Shown here piece by piece: positions 42,769 to 50,922 of a stretch of 64,000 bases of DNA. The position numbers and the translations under genes are program-made. Position 1 is the stretch's first letter, and each line of letters begins with the position of its first letter. The stretch is from positions 5,948 through 69,947 of the forward strand of contig NZ_MQWD01000001.1 in the NCBI RefSeq assembly GCF_002283365.1, given 5' to 3'. This DNA is from Rubrivirga marina (GTDB lineage: Bacteria; Bacteroidota; Rhodothermia; Rhodothermales; Rubricoccaceae). The notes under the pieces were generated by a model. That model was not told the origin of the DNA, did not search any database, and was given only the letters and a program-made list of their open reading frames with translations.

Positions 42769-42885
42769 GGGGCGAAGACGCTATAGAACAAGAATTGGCC
42801 TTGCGGCGCGAGGGTTAAGGGAGATGGTAGTGCCAAGCCACATCGCCTGCCACTCATGAGTCACTCCCGCACTACGAGCCTTTCC

Positions 42886-42924
42886 CCCGCCTCGGGGAGT
42901 CCGCCGACCGAGTCGCCGAGGCGG
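42886..42924. repeat. Right flanking palindrome of the nuclease cassette
   Basis: CCCGCCTCGGGGAGTCCG, CCGA, CCGAGTCGCCGAGGCGGA. Direct copy of 42176-42215; the 670 bases between hold only the nuclease gene and its upstream region. Confidence 0.85.
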
Positions 42925-42930
42925 AGGCGG

Positions 42931-44268
42931 CTAGACGAACGCCGACAGCCCGGTGACGGCGCGACCCGTGATGAGCACGTTCATCTCGCGGCTCCCCTCG
43001 TACGAGTACACGGCCTCGGCGTCCGCGAAGAGGCGGGCGACGTGGTGCTCCAGCAGGATCCCGTTGCCGCCGAGGAGCCCGCGCCCGATGCTCGCCGACT
43101 CCCGCATCTTGTCGACGCAGAACACCTTCGCGAGCGAGGCCCGCGCGTGGAGTTGCTTGGGGTCGTCGTAGGTGGCGGCGAGGGCGAGGATGAAGGCCTG
43201 CAGCGCGACGGCGTTGCCGAGCATCCGGACGAGCCCTTCCTGCACCAGCTGGAAGCTGGCGATCGGCTTGCCGAACTGGACGCGCTCGGTGCAGTAGCGG
43301 TGCGTCTGCTCGTAGAGGCCCATCGCCATCCCGCAGGCCTCCCACGCCACGCCCGCCCGGGCCGTGCCGAGCTGGGCCGAGACGTCGCGGAACGAGTCCA
43401 CGCCCGGGAGCCGGTTGGCCTCGGGCACCTCGACGTTCTCCAGCCGGATGTCGACGTTCTGGACGGCCCGCTTGGCGATCTTGCCCTGGAGCTTCTCGAC
43501 GTGGAAGCCGGGCGTGCCCTTCTCGACGAGGAAGCCCTTGACCTCGCCTTCGTGCGTCGACTTCGCCCAGATCACCGTGACGTCGGCGAAGGTGGCGTTG
43601 CCGGACCACTTTTTGGCGCCGTTGAGCGTCCACGTGTCGCCGTCGCGCGTGGCCGTGGTCTCCAGCCCGAGCGACGCGTCGGAGCCGTGGGCGGGCTCGG
43701 TGAGGGCCCACGAGCCGAACGCCTCCATCCGCTCCAGCGGACCGATCCACCGCTCCTTCTGCTCGTCGCTCCCGAACATCCAGATCGACACCATGCAGAG
43801 GCCCCAGCTCACGCCGAGGAACGTGCCGAGCGACGGGTCCACACGCGGGATCTCTAGGCCGACGAGGCCGGCGGCGACGGGGTCGGTGCAGTAGCGCTGC
43901 GCCGGGTTCTCGCCGAGCGCCTCACGGAGCGTCGCCGCGAGGGGGTCGACGAGATCGAACGGCATCTCGGCCCGCTCCCAGTAGTCGTTGGCGACCGGCT
44001 CGACCTGCTCGACCATGAACCGCCGGACGGTCTTCCGGATGTGCTGCTGGTCGTCGGTCAGGCTCCGCTCGAAGACCTCGTAGAAATCCTCCGGCGGCGG
44101 CTTCGGCCCGCGCGTCTTCTTGCTCGCCCCGTTCCCGCCGGCGGTCGCGCTGAGGAGCTTCGCGAGCTTCTCCTCGGGCATCGCGTCCAAAAACCGGAGA
44201 ACGGTCTCGACGTCGAGCTTCTTGGAGAGGCGCTCGACGAGGGCGTCGTCGATGAGGGTCGTGCTCAT
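42931..44268 (-). CDS. Acyl-CoA dehydrogenase, glutaryl-CoA-dehydrogenase-like
   Basis: A 445-residue flavoprotein. An N-terminal helical extension of about 65 residues with a basic linker (ASKKTRGPKPPP) precedes the acyl-CoA dehydrogenase domains. FAD and substrate blocks: WALTEPAHGSDAS, TWTLNGAKKWSGNA, YCTERVQFGKPIASFQLVQ, LLGGNGILLEHHVARL and YEGSREMNVLITGRAVTG, where YEG carries the usual catalytic Glu. The pattern is closest to glutaryl-CoA dehydrogenases. It is the last gene of the minus-strand operon, four bases after the phosphotransferase. Confidence 0.88.
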   Translation of the reverse strand: MSTTLIDDALVERLSKKLDVETVLRFLDAMPEEKLAKLLSATAGGNGASKKTRGPKPPPEDFYEVFERSLTDDQQHIRKTVRRFMVEQVEPVANDYWERAEMPFDLVDPLAATLREALGENPAQRYCTDPVAAGLVGLEIPRVDPSLGTFLGVSWGLCMVSIWMFGSDEQKERWIGPLERMEAFGSWALTEPAHGSDASLGLETTATRDGDTWTLNGAKKWSGNATFADVTVIWAKSTHEGEVKGFLVEKGTPGFHVEKLQGKIAKRAVQNVDIRLENVEVPEANRLPGVDSFRDVSAQLGTARAGVAWEACGMAMGLYEQTHRYCTERVQFGKPIASFQLVQEGLVRMLGNAVALQAFILALAATYDDPKQLHARASLAKVFCVDKMRESASIGRGLLGGNGILLEHHVARLFADAEAVYSYEGSREMNVLITGRAVTGLSAFV

Positions 44269-44272
44269 GGGA

Positions 44273-45370
44273 TCAGTCGTACAGATTCGAGAGCCGGCCG
44301 CGGTCGACGGCGCGCACGGCGGCGTCGCCGCAGGCGCGGACGGTGTGGATCAGGTGCTCGAAGCGGGGGTCTTTCGCGTGGCCGGCCGTCCAGCGTGCGT
44401 AGATCTGCTGCGCGATGACGGCCAGCTTGACGAGCCCGTAGACGTAGTAGACCACGGCGTCGCCGACGTCGCGGCCGGTCGCTTCGGCGTAGCGGGCCAC
44501 GAGGTCGTCGCGCGTCGGGTTGCCGGGCCACCACGTCGGCGAGAGCGCGAGGGCCTTGAGCGCCGGGCTGTCGCCCTGCTCGACCCAGTAGCCGAGCGTC
44601 GAGCCGAGGTCCATCAGCGGGTCGCCGACGGTCGCCAGTTCCCAGTCGAGGATCGCACGGACCAGCCCGCCCCCCTCCGCCTCGGTGACTCCGTCGGCCG
44701 GCTCCTCGAGGCGGGCGGGGTCGAGGACGAGGTTGTCGTACTTGTAGTCGTTGTGGATGAGGGCAGCGCCGGACTCGCCCGGCTGGTTCGCGTCGAGCCA
44801 GACGAAGGCCGCGTCGAGGTCGGGGATCGCGTCCGTCTTCGCCGTCTCGTAGCGCCGCCGCCAGCCCTCGACCTGCCGGCGGACGTAGCCCTCGGGCTTC
44901 CCGAAGTGCGCCAGCCCGACCTCTTCGAGGTCGACCGCGTGGAGGCCGGCGAACGTCCGGACGAACGCGTCAGCGACGCGGGTCATGGCACCGGCGTCAA
45001 TCGGGTCGTCCGTCGTGCGGAGGATGACGCCCTCCACGCGCTCCATCACGTAGAACGGCGCGCCGAGGACGTCGCCGGTCTCCTCGTAGCCGAGGGGCTC
45101 GGGGACCGGTACGTGGCCGTGAAGCGCCCCCAGGATCGTGGCCTCGCGGCCCATGTCGTGCCCGTCGGTCACGTTCGCGCCCGGCGGCGGCCGCCGCAGC
45201 ACGATCTCGCGGTCGCCGACCGTGACGAGGTAGGTCAGGTTCGAGAACCCGCTCGGGAACTGGCGGACGTCGAGGTCGCCGTCGGCGCCGAGCGTGTCGC
45301 GGAGCCACGCCGCCAGCGCGTCCCGATCGAGCGGGACGCGGACGTCGGTCGGCTGGTCGAGGGCGGGCAT
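44273..45370 (-). CDS. APH-type phosphotransferase (ACAD10/11 N-terminal-domain-like)
   Basis: A 365-residue kinase-fold protein: FPSGFSNLTYLVTVGDREIVLRR (nucleotide-binding lobe), YVMERVEGVIL, IHNDYKYDNLVLD with catalytic Asp, and AILDWELATVGDP with the metal-binding Asp. This is the subgroup that forms the N-terminal half of ACAD10/ACAD11 and that phosphorylates 4-hydroxyacyl-CoAs. Between the two catalytic motifs is an in-frame segment EEPADGVTEAEGGG encoded by a copy of the CCGCCTCG palindrome (44677-44714), absent from typical relatives. The ATG at 45370 fits. A paired repeat separates it from the upstream SDR gene. Confidence 0.85.
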   Translation of the reverse strand: MPALDQPTDVRVPLDRDALAAWLRDTLGADGDLDVRQFPSGFSNLTYLVTVGDREIVLRRPPPGANVTDGHDMGREATILGALHGHVPVPEPLGYEETGDVLGAPFYVMERVEGVILRTTDDPIDAGAMTRVADAFVRTFAGLHAVDLEEVGLAHFGKPEGYVRRQVEGWRRRYETAKTDAIPDLDAAFVWLDANQPGESGAALIHNDYKYDNLVLDPARLEEPADGVTEAEGGGLVRAILDWELATVGDPLMDLGSTLGYWVEQGDSPALKALALSPTWWPGNPTRDDLVARYAEATGRDVGDAVVYYVYGLVKLAVIAQQIYARWTAGHAKDPRFEHLIHTVRACGDAAVRAVDRGRLSNLYD

Positions 45371-45415
45371 CAGGCGATCAGGCGAGGAGGACCCAGCACG
45401 ACTCCCCAGCCCGTG

Positions 45416-45544
45416 TCGTCCTGAGCGAGCGGAGCGAGTCGAAGGATCTCCGGCGAGCAGCACGCCCACGAGGACTCCCGGGCGCCGTGCCCTACGGAGA
45501 TCCTCCGACTCCGGCCGCTGCGCGGCCTCCGCTCAGGATGACAG
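45416..45544. repeat. Paired inverted CCTGAGCG/GGATCTCC repeats (BIME-like)
   Basis: TCGTCCTGAGCG...CGAAGGATCTCC (45416-45451) faces the inverted copy GGAGATCCTCCGAC...CTCAGGATGACAG (45496-45544) across 44 bases, able to form a long hairpin within the operon between the phosphotransferase and SDR genes. Confidence 0.8.
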
Positions 45545-45563
45545 AGGAAGAGGATCAGCGCCA

Positions 45564-46328
45564 TCAGGCCGCGGTGATGCCGCCGTCGAGTGGGAGCGCG
45601 AGGCCGGTGAGAAACCGCGCGTCGGGGCCGCAGAGGTAGAGGATGGCCGCGGCGATCTCCGCGACCGTCCCCAGCCGACCGACCGGGATCCGCCGTTCGA
45701 GCGTGTCGCCCAGCTTCGGGTCGTAGGTCTTGATGTCGTCGACCATCGGCGTGTCGGTGAACACGGGGCAGACGGCGTTGACCGTCACGCCCGTCCGCGC
45801 CACCTCCAGCGCCGCGGCCCGCGTGACGCCGACGGCCGCGTGCTTCGAGGCGCAGTACGCCACCGACCCCGCGAACCCGGCGATGCCCGCCACGCTCGCC
45901 ACGTTGACGACGCTCCCCCGCCCCGCCGGCACCATGTGTCGCAGCGCGTGTTTCGTCCCGTAGAACACGCCGCCGGCGTTGACGGCCAGCGTCTTCTCCC
46001 AGTCGTGGTCCGGGTAGTCGGCCGTCGGCGCGCGGAGGCCGCCGACGCCGGCGTTGTTGATCATGGCGTCGATCCGCCCCCAATGCTCGACCGCGCCGTC
46101 GACGAGCGCCGCGACCTCGCCGGCGTCCGACACGTCGCAACGCTCGAACACCGCGGCTCCGCCCGCCTCGGCCACGAGGCGGACCGTCTCGGCCCCGCCG
46201 CCCTCGTTCACGTCGGCGACGACGACGCGGGCGCCCTCGCGGGCGAACTGCAGCGCCGTCTCGCGGCCGATGCCGCTGGCGGCGCCGGTGACGACGGCGA
46301 CGGTGTCTTCGAACCGAGGGTCGGGCAT
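45564..46328 (-). CDS. SDR family oxidoreductase
   Basis: A 254-residue classical short-chain dehydrogenase/reductase: VVTGAASGIGRETA cofactor loop, DVNEG after beta-2 favouring NAD, NNAGVGG, catalytic Ser in NVASVAGI, YCASK with Tyr and Lys, and CPVFTDTPM. In this operon it probably oxidises a 3-hydroxyacyl-CoA or a secondary alcohol made from the substrate. Four bases separate it from the upstream acyl-CoA dehydrogenase gene. Confidence 0.92.
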   Translation of the reverse strand: MPDPRFEDTVAVVTGAASGIGRETALQFAREGARVVVADVNEGGGAETVRLVAEAGGAAVFERCDVSDAGEVAALVDGAVEHWGRIDAMINNAGVGGLRAPTADYPDHDWEKTLAVNAGGVFYGTKHALRHMVPAGRGSVVNVASVAGIAGFAGSVAYCASKHAAVGVTRAAALEVARTGVTVNAVCPVFTDTPMVDDIKTYDPKLGDTLERRIPVGRLGTVAEIAAAILYLCGPDARFLTGLALPLDGGITAA

Positions 46329-46332
46329 GGGA

Positions 46333-47565
46333 TCAGCGCTTGATGGAGTAGCCGCGCGCCTTCAACTCCTCGCGCGCGACCACCGATTTGTGGACTTCGT
46401 CGGGCCCGTCGTAGATGCGGGCGGCGCGCTCGTGGCGGGCCCAGAAGGCGATGGGCGTGTCGTCGAGCATCCCCAGCCCGCCGTGGGTCTGGAGCGCCCG
46501 GTCGAGCACGCGCTGGAGCACGCCGGCCACGAAAAACTTGATGGCCGAGACCTGGACCCGCGCGGCCTTCTGGCCCTCCACGATGGAGTCCGCCTCGGCG
46601 ATGCGACGGGCCGTGTCGAGCACGTAGAGCCGGGCCGCGTCGATCTCGGCGCGGCTCTCGGCGATCCACGTCTGGACCATCTCGCGCGTCGCCAGCGACC
46701 GGCCGGGCGCCAGCTCGCGCGAGCCGGCGTAGTCGCACATGAGGTCGAACGCGCGCTCGCAGATGCCGAGCCACCGCATGCAGTGGTGGATCCGACCCGG
46801 CCCCAGCCGCTCCTGCGCGAGCAGAAAGCCGCCGCCCCGCGGCCCGAGCAGGTTCTCCGCCGGCACGCGGACGCCGGTCAGGCGGATCTCCGAATGGGAA
46901 AACCACCCGGCGCCCTCGGCGCCCATCACCGGCAGCTTGCGGACGTGCTGGACGCCGTCGGCGTCGGTCGGCACGATCACCATGGACGCCCGCGCGTAGC
47001 GGTTCTCGGCGTCGGGGTCGGTCACGGCCATGACAATGCAGAAGGCCGCGCCGTCGAAGGCCGTCGTGAACCACTTGTGGCCGTCGAGCACCCAGTCGTC
47101 GCCCTCCCTTCGCGCCGTCGTGGACATCACGGTCGGGTTCGAGCCGGCGTGCTCGGGCTCCGTCATCCCGAAGCACGAGCGGACGTCGCCGCGGAGGAGC
47201 GGCTCCAAGAACAGCCCGCGCTGGCGGCCGTCGGCGTGCGTGAGCAGGAGCTCCATGTTGCCGGCGTCGGGCGCTTGGCAGTTGAAGGCGTAGTGGCCGA
47301 GCGGGCTCCGCCCCAGCGCCTCGCTCACGCGGCCGAACCCGTCGAGCCCTAGCCCGAGGCCGCCGTGGTCGGACGACAGGTGCGGGTTCCACAGGCCGAG
47401 GTCGCGGACCTGGGCCCGCTTCTCCTCCATCGCCGGAATCAGCGCGTCGAAGTCGCCGGCGAGCAGGAGCCCTTCGAGCGGCACCAGCTCCGCATCGACG
47501 AAGCTGTGGACCCGGTCGAGGATGGCGTCGAGGCGGGCGGAGTCGGAGGAGGGCGTGTTGTTCAT
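46333..47565 (-). CDS. Acyl-CoA dehydrogenase, ACAD11-like
   Basis: A 410-residue flavoprotein. Blocks YAFNCQAPDAGNMELLL, SCFGMTEPEHAGSNP, DDWVLDGHKWFTTA, ERLGPGRIHHCMRWLG, and ARIYDGPDEVHKSVVA match the C-terminal half of human ACAD10/ACAD11 closely. ACAD11-type enzymes, with a kinase partner, convert 4-hydroxyacyl-CoAs through a 4-phospho intermediate; here the kinase is the separate gene at 44273-45370. The levulinate pathway of Pseudomonas uses similar separate kinase and dehydrogenase subunits. Substrate remains a prediction. Confidence 0.9.
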   Translation of the reverse strand: MNNTPSSDSARLDAILDRVHSFVDAELVPLEGLLLAGDFDALIPAMEEKRAQVRDLGLWNPHLSSDHGGLGLGLDGFGRVSEALGRSPLGHYAFNCQAPDAGNMELLLTHADGRQRGLFLEPLLRGDVRSCFGMTEPEHAGSNPTVMSTTARREGDDWVLDGHKWFTTAFDGAAFCIVMAVTDPDAENRYARASMVIVPTDADGVQHVRKLPVMGAEGAGWFSHSEIRLTGVRVPAENLLGPRGGGFLLAQERLGPGRIHHCMRWLGICERAFDLMCDYAGSRELAPGRSLATREMVQTWIAESRAEIDAARLYVLDTARRIAEADSIVEGQKAARVQVSAIKFFVAGVLQRVLDRALQTHGGLGMLDDTPIAFWARHERAARIYDGPDEVHKSVVAREELKARGYSIKR

Positions 47566-47602
47566 GGAATCAGGCGGTCGGTCGTCGGCCTCTCCCCCCT
47601 CT

Positions 47603-47720
47603 TGTCATCCTGAGCGAAGCGAAGGATCTCGTCAGCGTCACGCGGCTCGCCCACGACGAGCGTGGCGGCGAGGACCCGAGATCCTTCGACTCCGGGCTGC
47701 GCGCTCCGCTCAGGATGACA
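47603..47720. repeat. Paired inverted CATCCTGAGCG/CGAGATCCTTCG repeats
   Basis: TGTCATCCTGAGCGAAGCGA followed by AGGATCTCG (47603-47631) and the inverted CGAGATCCTTCGACTCC...CTCAGGATGACA (47677-47720), 45 bases apart, between the ACAD11-like and the first SDR gene. Confidence 0.82.
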
Positions 47721-47806
47721 CCCTCGGGGCGTTTCTGCTCCATCTCCTTGGGCGAGCGGGCGCATTCCGCCGGCGCGGCGGAGACGGCGCGGGGTGGCGG
47801 CGGGCA

Positions 47807-48577
47807 TCACGCGACGAGGTAGCCGCCGTCGGCCGTGAACACGGCGCCGGTGCAGTAGGCCGAGGCGTCGGAGGCGAGGAAGACGGTGAGCCCGGCGAGG
47901 TCCTCGGGCTGACCGATCCGCCCCGCCGGGAGGTGGCGCGTGAACCGGTCGCGGGTCTTCTCATCCGCCCAGAGGGCCTCGCTGAACTTCGTCTGGATAA
48001 GCCCCGGGCAGATCGCGTTGGCGCGGACGCCATGCCGGCCCCACTCCTTCCCCATCACCTCGGTGAGCGAGAGGAGCGCGGCCTTCGAGACGCTGTAGAT
48101 CCCGAGCCCGGTCTCGGGCTTCACGCCCCCGATCGACGACACGTTGACGATCGTCCCGCCGTCTTTCTTCAAGTATGGCAACGCCGCCTGTGAGAGCAGG
48201 AACGGCCCCTTCACGTTGACGTCCATGATCTTGTCGTAGGCCGCCTCGTCGGTGTCCTCGACCGGCCCGTAGACCGGGTTCGCCGCCGCGTTGTTGACCA
48301 AGACGTGGAGCCCCCCGGCCTCCTCGGCGATGGCGCCGACCGCGTCCGCCAGCTCGTCGAGGCGGCCGACGTGGAGCGCGCGTCCCGTCGCCTGCCCCCC
48401 CGCCTCACGAATCGACGCGGCGACGGCCTCGACCGACTCCTGCCGACGGCTGGTCACGATGACGTGGGCGCCGGCCTCGGCGAGCGCGCGGGCCATCGCC
48501 TCGCCGATGCCCTTGGAGGCGCCGGTCACGAGAGCGACGCGACCGTCGAGCCGGAAGGAGTCGGGGAGGTCGGCCAT
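47807..48577 (-). CDS. SDR family oxidoreductase, first gene of the catabolic operon
   Basis: A 256-residue classical SDR: LVTGASKGIGEAMA, TSRRQES after beta-2 favouring NADP, NNAAANPV, NVSSIGGV with catalytic Ser, YSVSKAA with Tyr/Lys and CPGLIQTKFSE. It resembles SDRs near acyl-CoA dehydrogenases in fatty-acid-like catabolism (DHRS4-like). Its promoter region contains two TGAACG palindromes, probably TetR operators shared with the divergent MFS gene. Confidence 0.92.
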   Translation of the reverse strand: MADLPDSFRLDGRVALVTGASKGIGEAMARALAEAGAHVIVTSRRQESVEAVAASIREAGGQATGRALHVGRLDELADAVGAIAEEAGGLHVLVNNAAANPVYGPVEDTDEAAYDKIMDVNVKGPFLLSQAALPYLKKDGGTIVNVSSIGGVKPETGLGIYSVSKAALLSLTEVMGKEWGRHGVRANAICPGLIQTKFSEALWADEKTRDRFTRHLPAGRIGQPEDLAGLTVFLASDASAYCTGAVFTADGGYLVA

Positions 48578-48653
48578 CGGAGATCGGAAGGAGGGGCGCC
48601 TCTCACCGGGACGGGCCGTCGGAGATCCGCACGGACGGGGGGGCAGTGCCGAA

Positions 48654-48668
48654 CTGAACGCCGTTCAG
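48654..48668. promoter_or_regulatory. TetR-type operator, proximal to the SDR operon
   Basis: Perfect palindrome CTGAACGCCGTTCAG, 77 bases before the SDR start. Matches the site before the MFS gene and the half-sites before the TonB receptor. Confidence 0.72.
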
Positions 48669-48755
48669 GATAGCACTGGCTCCCCCACCCCGCAACCGCC
48701 CGACGCCGGGCGTGACCGGAGCGCCGAGTTGGACGGCGAGGTCGAGACGCGTAGA

Positions 48756-48769
48756 CTGAACGCCGTTCA
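48756..48769. promoter_or_regulatory. TetR-type operator, proximal to the MFS gene
   Basis: CTGAACGCCGTTCA, 17 bases before the MFS start codon, 88 bases from the first site. Confidence 0.72.
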
Positions 48770-48785
48770 CCCGGCACTCCCGCCC

Positions 48786-50120
48786 ATGCCCGAGGCCTCC
48801 CCGACGACGAACCCGCGGCGCGTCCTGCTCCTCCTGTTCCTGGCCAACCTGCTCAACTTTTTCGACCGGACGATCCCGGCCATCCTCAACGAGCCGATCC
48901 GCCTGGAGTGGGGCCTGAGCGACCTCCAGCTCGGCCTCATCGGGGCCGCGTTCACGCTCGTCTACGCCATCGCCGGGCTCCCGCTCGGGCGGCTGGCCGA
49001 CCGCGGCTCGCGCACGAAGATCATGGGCTGGGGGCTCATCGTGTGGAGCGGGTTCACGGCGGCGAACGCGGCGGCCTGGAACTTCGGCTCGTTCCTCGTG
49101 GCCCGGATGGGCGTCGGCGTGGGCGAGGCGAGCTACGCGCCGGCCTCGAACGCACTCATCGGCGACCTCTTCCCCGCCGAGAAGCGGTCGCGCGCGCTCG
49201 GGCTGTTCATGCTGGGGCTGCCGCTGGGGCTCCTCCTGGCCTTCTTCTCCGTCGGCCCCATCGTCGCGGCGTTCGGCGACTGGCGGGCGGCGTTCGTGGT
49301 CGCCGCCGTGCCCGGGTTCGTCCTGGCCGCGTTCCTGTTCCTTATCCGCGAGCCCGAGCGCGGCGCCAGCGAGAAGGTCCGGAGCGCGGGCGCCGAGGTG
49401 GACCGGCCCGTCCGCCGCGTGCTCACGACGCGGACTATTCTGTGGATCATCCTGTCGGGCATCACGATCAACTTCGCGGCCTACGCCGGCAATGGGTTCC
49501 TTGTCCCGATGATCCAGCGCTACTTCGGGCTGGAGCTCACGGCCGCGGCCATCACGACCGGGCTCATCGTCGGCGTCACCGGCCTGATCGGGCTGACGGT
49601 CGGCGGGTCGGTGGCCGACCGGATCTACGCGCGGAAGCCGAGCGGGCGGCTGGTCTACGGCGCCGCGAGCCTCGTCGTCGCGGCTCTCGCCACGGCGGCG
49701 GCGCTCGCGACCGGCGACGGGTCGGTGGCGCTCTTCGCCGCCCTGTTCGGGCTCGGGTGGCTGGCGCAGTACGCTTACTACACGAGCGTCTACCCCGCCA
49801 TCCAGGACGTCGTCGCGCCGCGGCTCCGGGCGACCGCCGTGGCCCTCTACTTCGCCGGGATGTACCTGCTGGGCGGCGCGTTCGGGCCCGTCGTCGTCGG
49901 CGGGCTGTCCGACGCGCTCGCCCAGCGCGCGATGACGGCGGGCGGCGCGACGGCCCTCGACGGCGGATTCCGCGCGGTCGGCCTCCACGACGCCATGTAT
50001 CTCATCCCCGTCGCGCTCGCGCTCACGGCCGCGTTCGTCTTCTTCGCCTCGCGGAGCTTCGACGCCGACGCCGCCCGGATGGAGCGCCAGCTGGCCGGCG
50101 ACGTCTCCACCGAGTCGTGA
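48786..50120 (+). CDS. MFS transporter (spinster-like)
   Basis: A 444-residue inner-membrane protein with twelve helices. LLFLANLLNFFDRTIPAIL opens the family pattern, GLPLGRLADRGSRTKI is the loop 2-3 signature (GxLaDrxgrk type), and RMGVGVGEASYAPASNALI matches Spns/MFS_1 sugar-lipid or carboxylate exporters/importers. The ATG at 48786 is chosen; longer frames are antisense to the SDR gene. Divergent from the catabolic operon and sharing its operators, it likely moves the substrate or a product across the inner membrane. Confidence 0.88.
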   Translation: MPEASPTTNPRRVLLLLFLANLLNFFDRTIPAILNEPIRLEWGLSDLQLGLIGAAFTLVYAIAGLPLGRLADRGSRTKIMGWGLIVWSGFTAANAAAWNFGSFLVARMGVGVGEASYAPASNALIGDLFPAEKRSRALGLFMLGLPLGLLLAFFSVGPIVAAFGDWRAAFVVAAVPGFVLAAFLFLIREPERGASEKVRSAGAEVDRPVRRVLTTRTILWIILSGITINFAAYAGNGFLVPMIQRYFGLELTAAAITTGLIVGVTGLIGLTVGGSVADRIYARKPSGRLVYGAASLVVAALATAAALATGDGSVALFAALFGLGWLAQYAYYTSVYPAIQDVVAPRLRATAVALYFAGMYLLGGAFGPVVVGGLSDALAQRAMTAGGATALDGGFRAVGLHDAMYLIPVALALTAAFVFFASRSFDADAARMERQLAGDVSTES

Positions 50121-50125
50121 CCCGT

Positions 50126-50161
50126 CCCGCCTCGGTCGTCGCGAGGACTCACCGAGGCGGG
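50126..50161. repeat. CCGCCTCGG/CCGAGGCGG gene-end palindrome
   Basis: CCCGCCTCGG and CCGAGGCGGG arms with a 16-base loop, directly between the convergent MFS and TetR genes. Confidence 0.8.
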
Positions 50162-50162
50162 C

Positions 50163-50750
50163 CTACTCCGGCAGGCGGAAGCTGTCGATAAGGTGGCGGA
50201 TCGTCAGGTCGATGAGCCAGTCGGGGTCCGCCTTCGGGTCGACCTGGCGGGCGAGGACGAGCGAGAGCATCCCGTGGAGTGCGGCCCACACGAAGAGGGC
50301 GCCTTCCTTCGGGTTCGGCACGCGGAGGAGGCCCTGGGCGTCGGCCTCGGCGAGGGCGGTGGCCGTGTCGTCGAGCGGCTTGCGGGCGCGGCGATAGGCC
50401 TCGGGGACGGAGGCCGGGTCGAGGTTCAGCTCGAGGTACATCACCTTGTACTGCTCCGGGTACGTCATGGCGAACCGGACGTACGAGCGGCAAAACGCCT
50501 CGAGCCGCTCGACGGGGTCCGTGATGTCGTGCGCCGGCCCGTACGCGCCGACGAGGTGGACCACCGCCTCGTCGACCAGCGCCGAGTACAGCGCGTCCTT
50601 GTTGGCGAAGTAGAGGTAGAGCGTCCCGACGCTGCACCCGACGGAGCGGGCGATCTGGCGCATCGAGAGGTTCGCGTAGCCGTGCTCCGAGACGCCGGCC
50701 TGGGCGGCGTCGAGGATCGAGCGGCGGAGGTCGACGGAGGCGACGGCCAT
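50163..50750 (-). CDS. TetR-family transcriptional regulator
   Basis: A 195-residue regulator. Residues 8-55 are a TetR helix-turn-helix: SILDAAQAGVSEHGYANLSM, RQIARSVGCSVGTLYLYFAN, KDALYSALV. The C-terminal part is a helical ligand domain of the TetR_C_13/33-like kind (WAALHGMLSLVLAR). It is divergent from the TonB receptor gene; the palindrome between them and two near the MFS/SDR promoters share TGAACG half-sites, so it is the natural candidate to repress itself, the receptor, the MFS gene and the catabolic operon, with release by an acyl-CoA or substrate. Confidence 0.93.
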   Translation of the reverse strand: MAVASVDLRRSILDAAQAGVSEHGYANLSMRQIARSVGCSVGTLYLYFANKDALYSALVDEAVVHLVGAYGPAHDITDPVERLEAFCRSYVRFAMTYPEQYKVMYLELNLDPASVPEAYRRARKPLDDTATALAEADAQGLLRVPNPKEGALFVWAALHGMLSLVLARQVDPKADPDWLIDLTIRHLIDSFRLPE

Positions 50751-50838
50751 GGGCGGACGAGCCGGGTCTGGAGACTGGAGACGATCACGAGAGATACAAC
50801 GCCGAGGGTCGCCGCGCGAGACGATCCTCCACGGAGTC

Positions 50839-50896
50839 TTGACATCGAAGCGCTTCCAGACGTATTTGGTGAACGGTGTTCATGAACACCGTTCAC
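50839..50896 (+). promoter_or_regulatory. TonB-receptor promoter with two operator types
   Basis: TTGACA (50839-50844) and TATTTG (50863-50868) with an 18-base spacer. The spacer holds a perfect GAAGCGCTTC (50847-50856). Immediately after -10 is a perfect 28-bp palindrome (50869-50896) made of GTGAACGGTGTTCA and its inverse, covering the expected start site. Both would block transcription when bound, suggesting double control: a LacI-like signal and the adjacent TetR. Confidence 0.75.
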
Positions 50897-50922
50897 GGTC
50901 CCCGCCGCCTGCCTTCCCCCCG

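Noticed and set aside
42176-42924. Insertion sequence or integron cassette around the nuclease gene
   Set aside because: No transposase or integrase gene and no attC-like structure; the flanking repeats are direct copies of a widespread palindrome, so only a weaker cassette claim is made.
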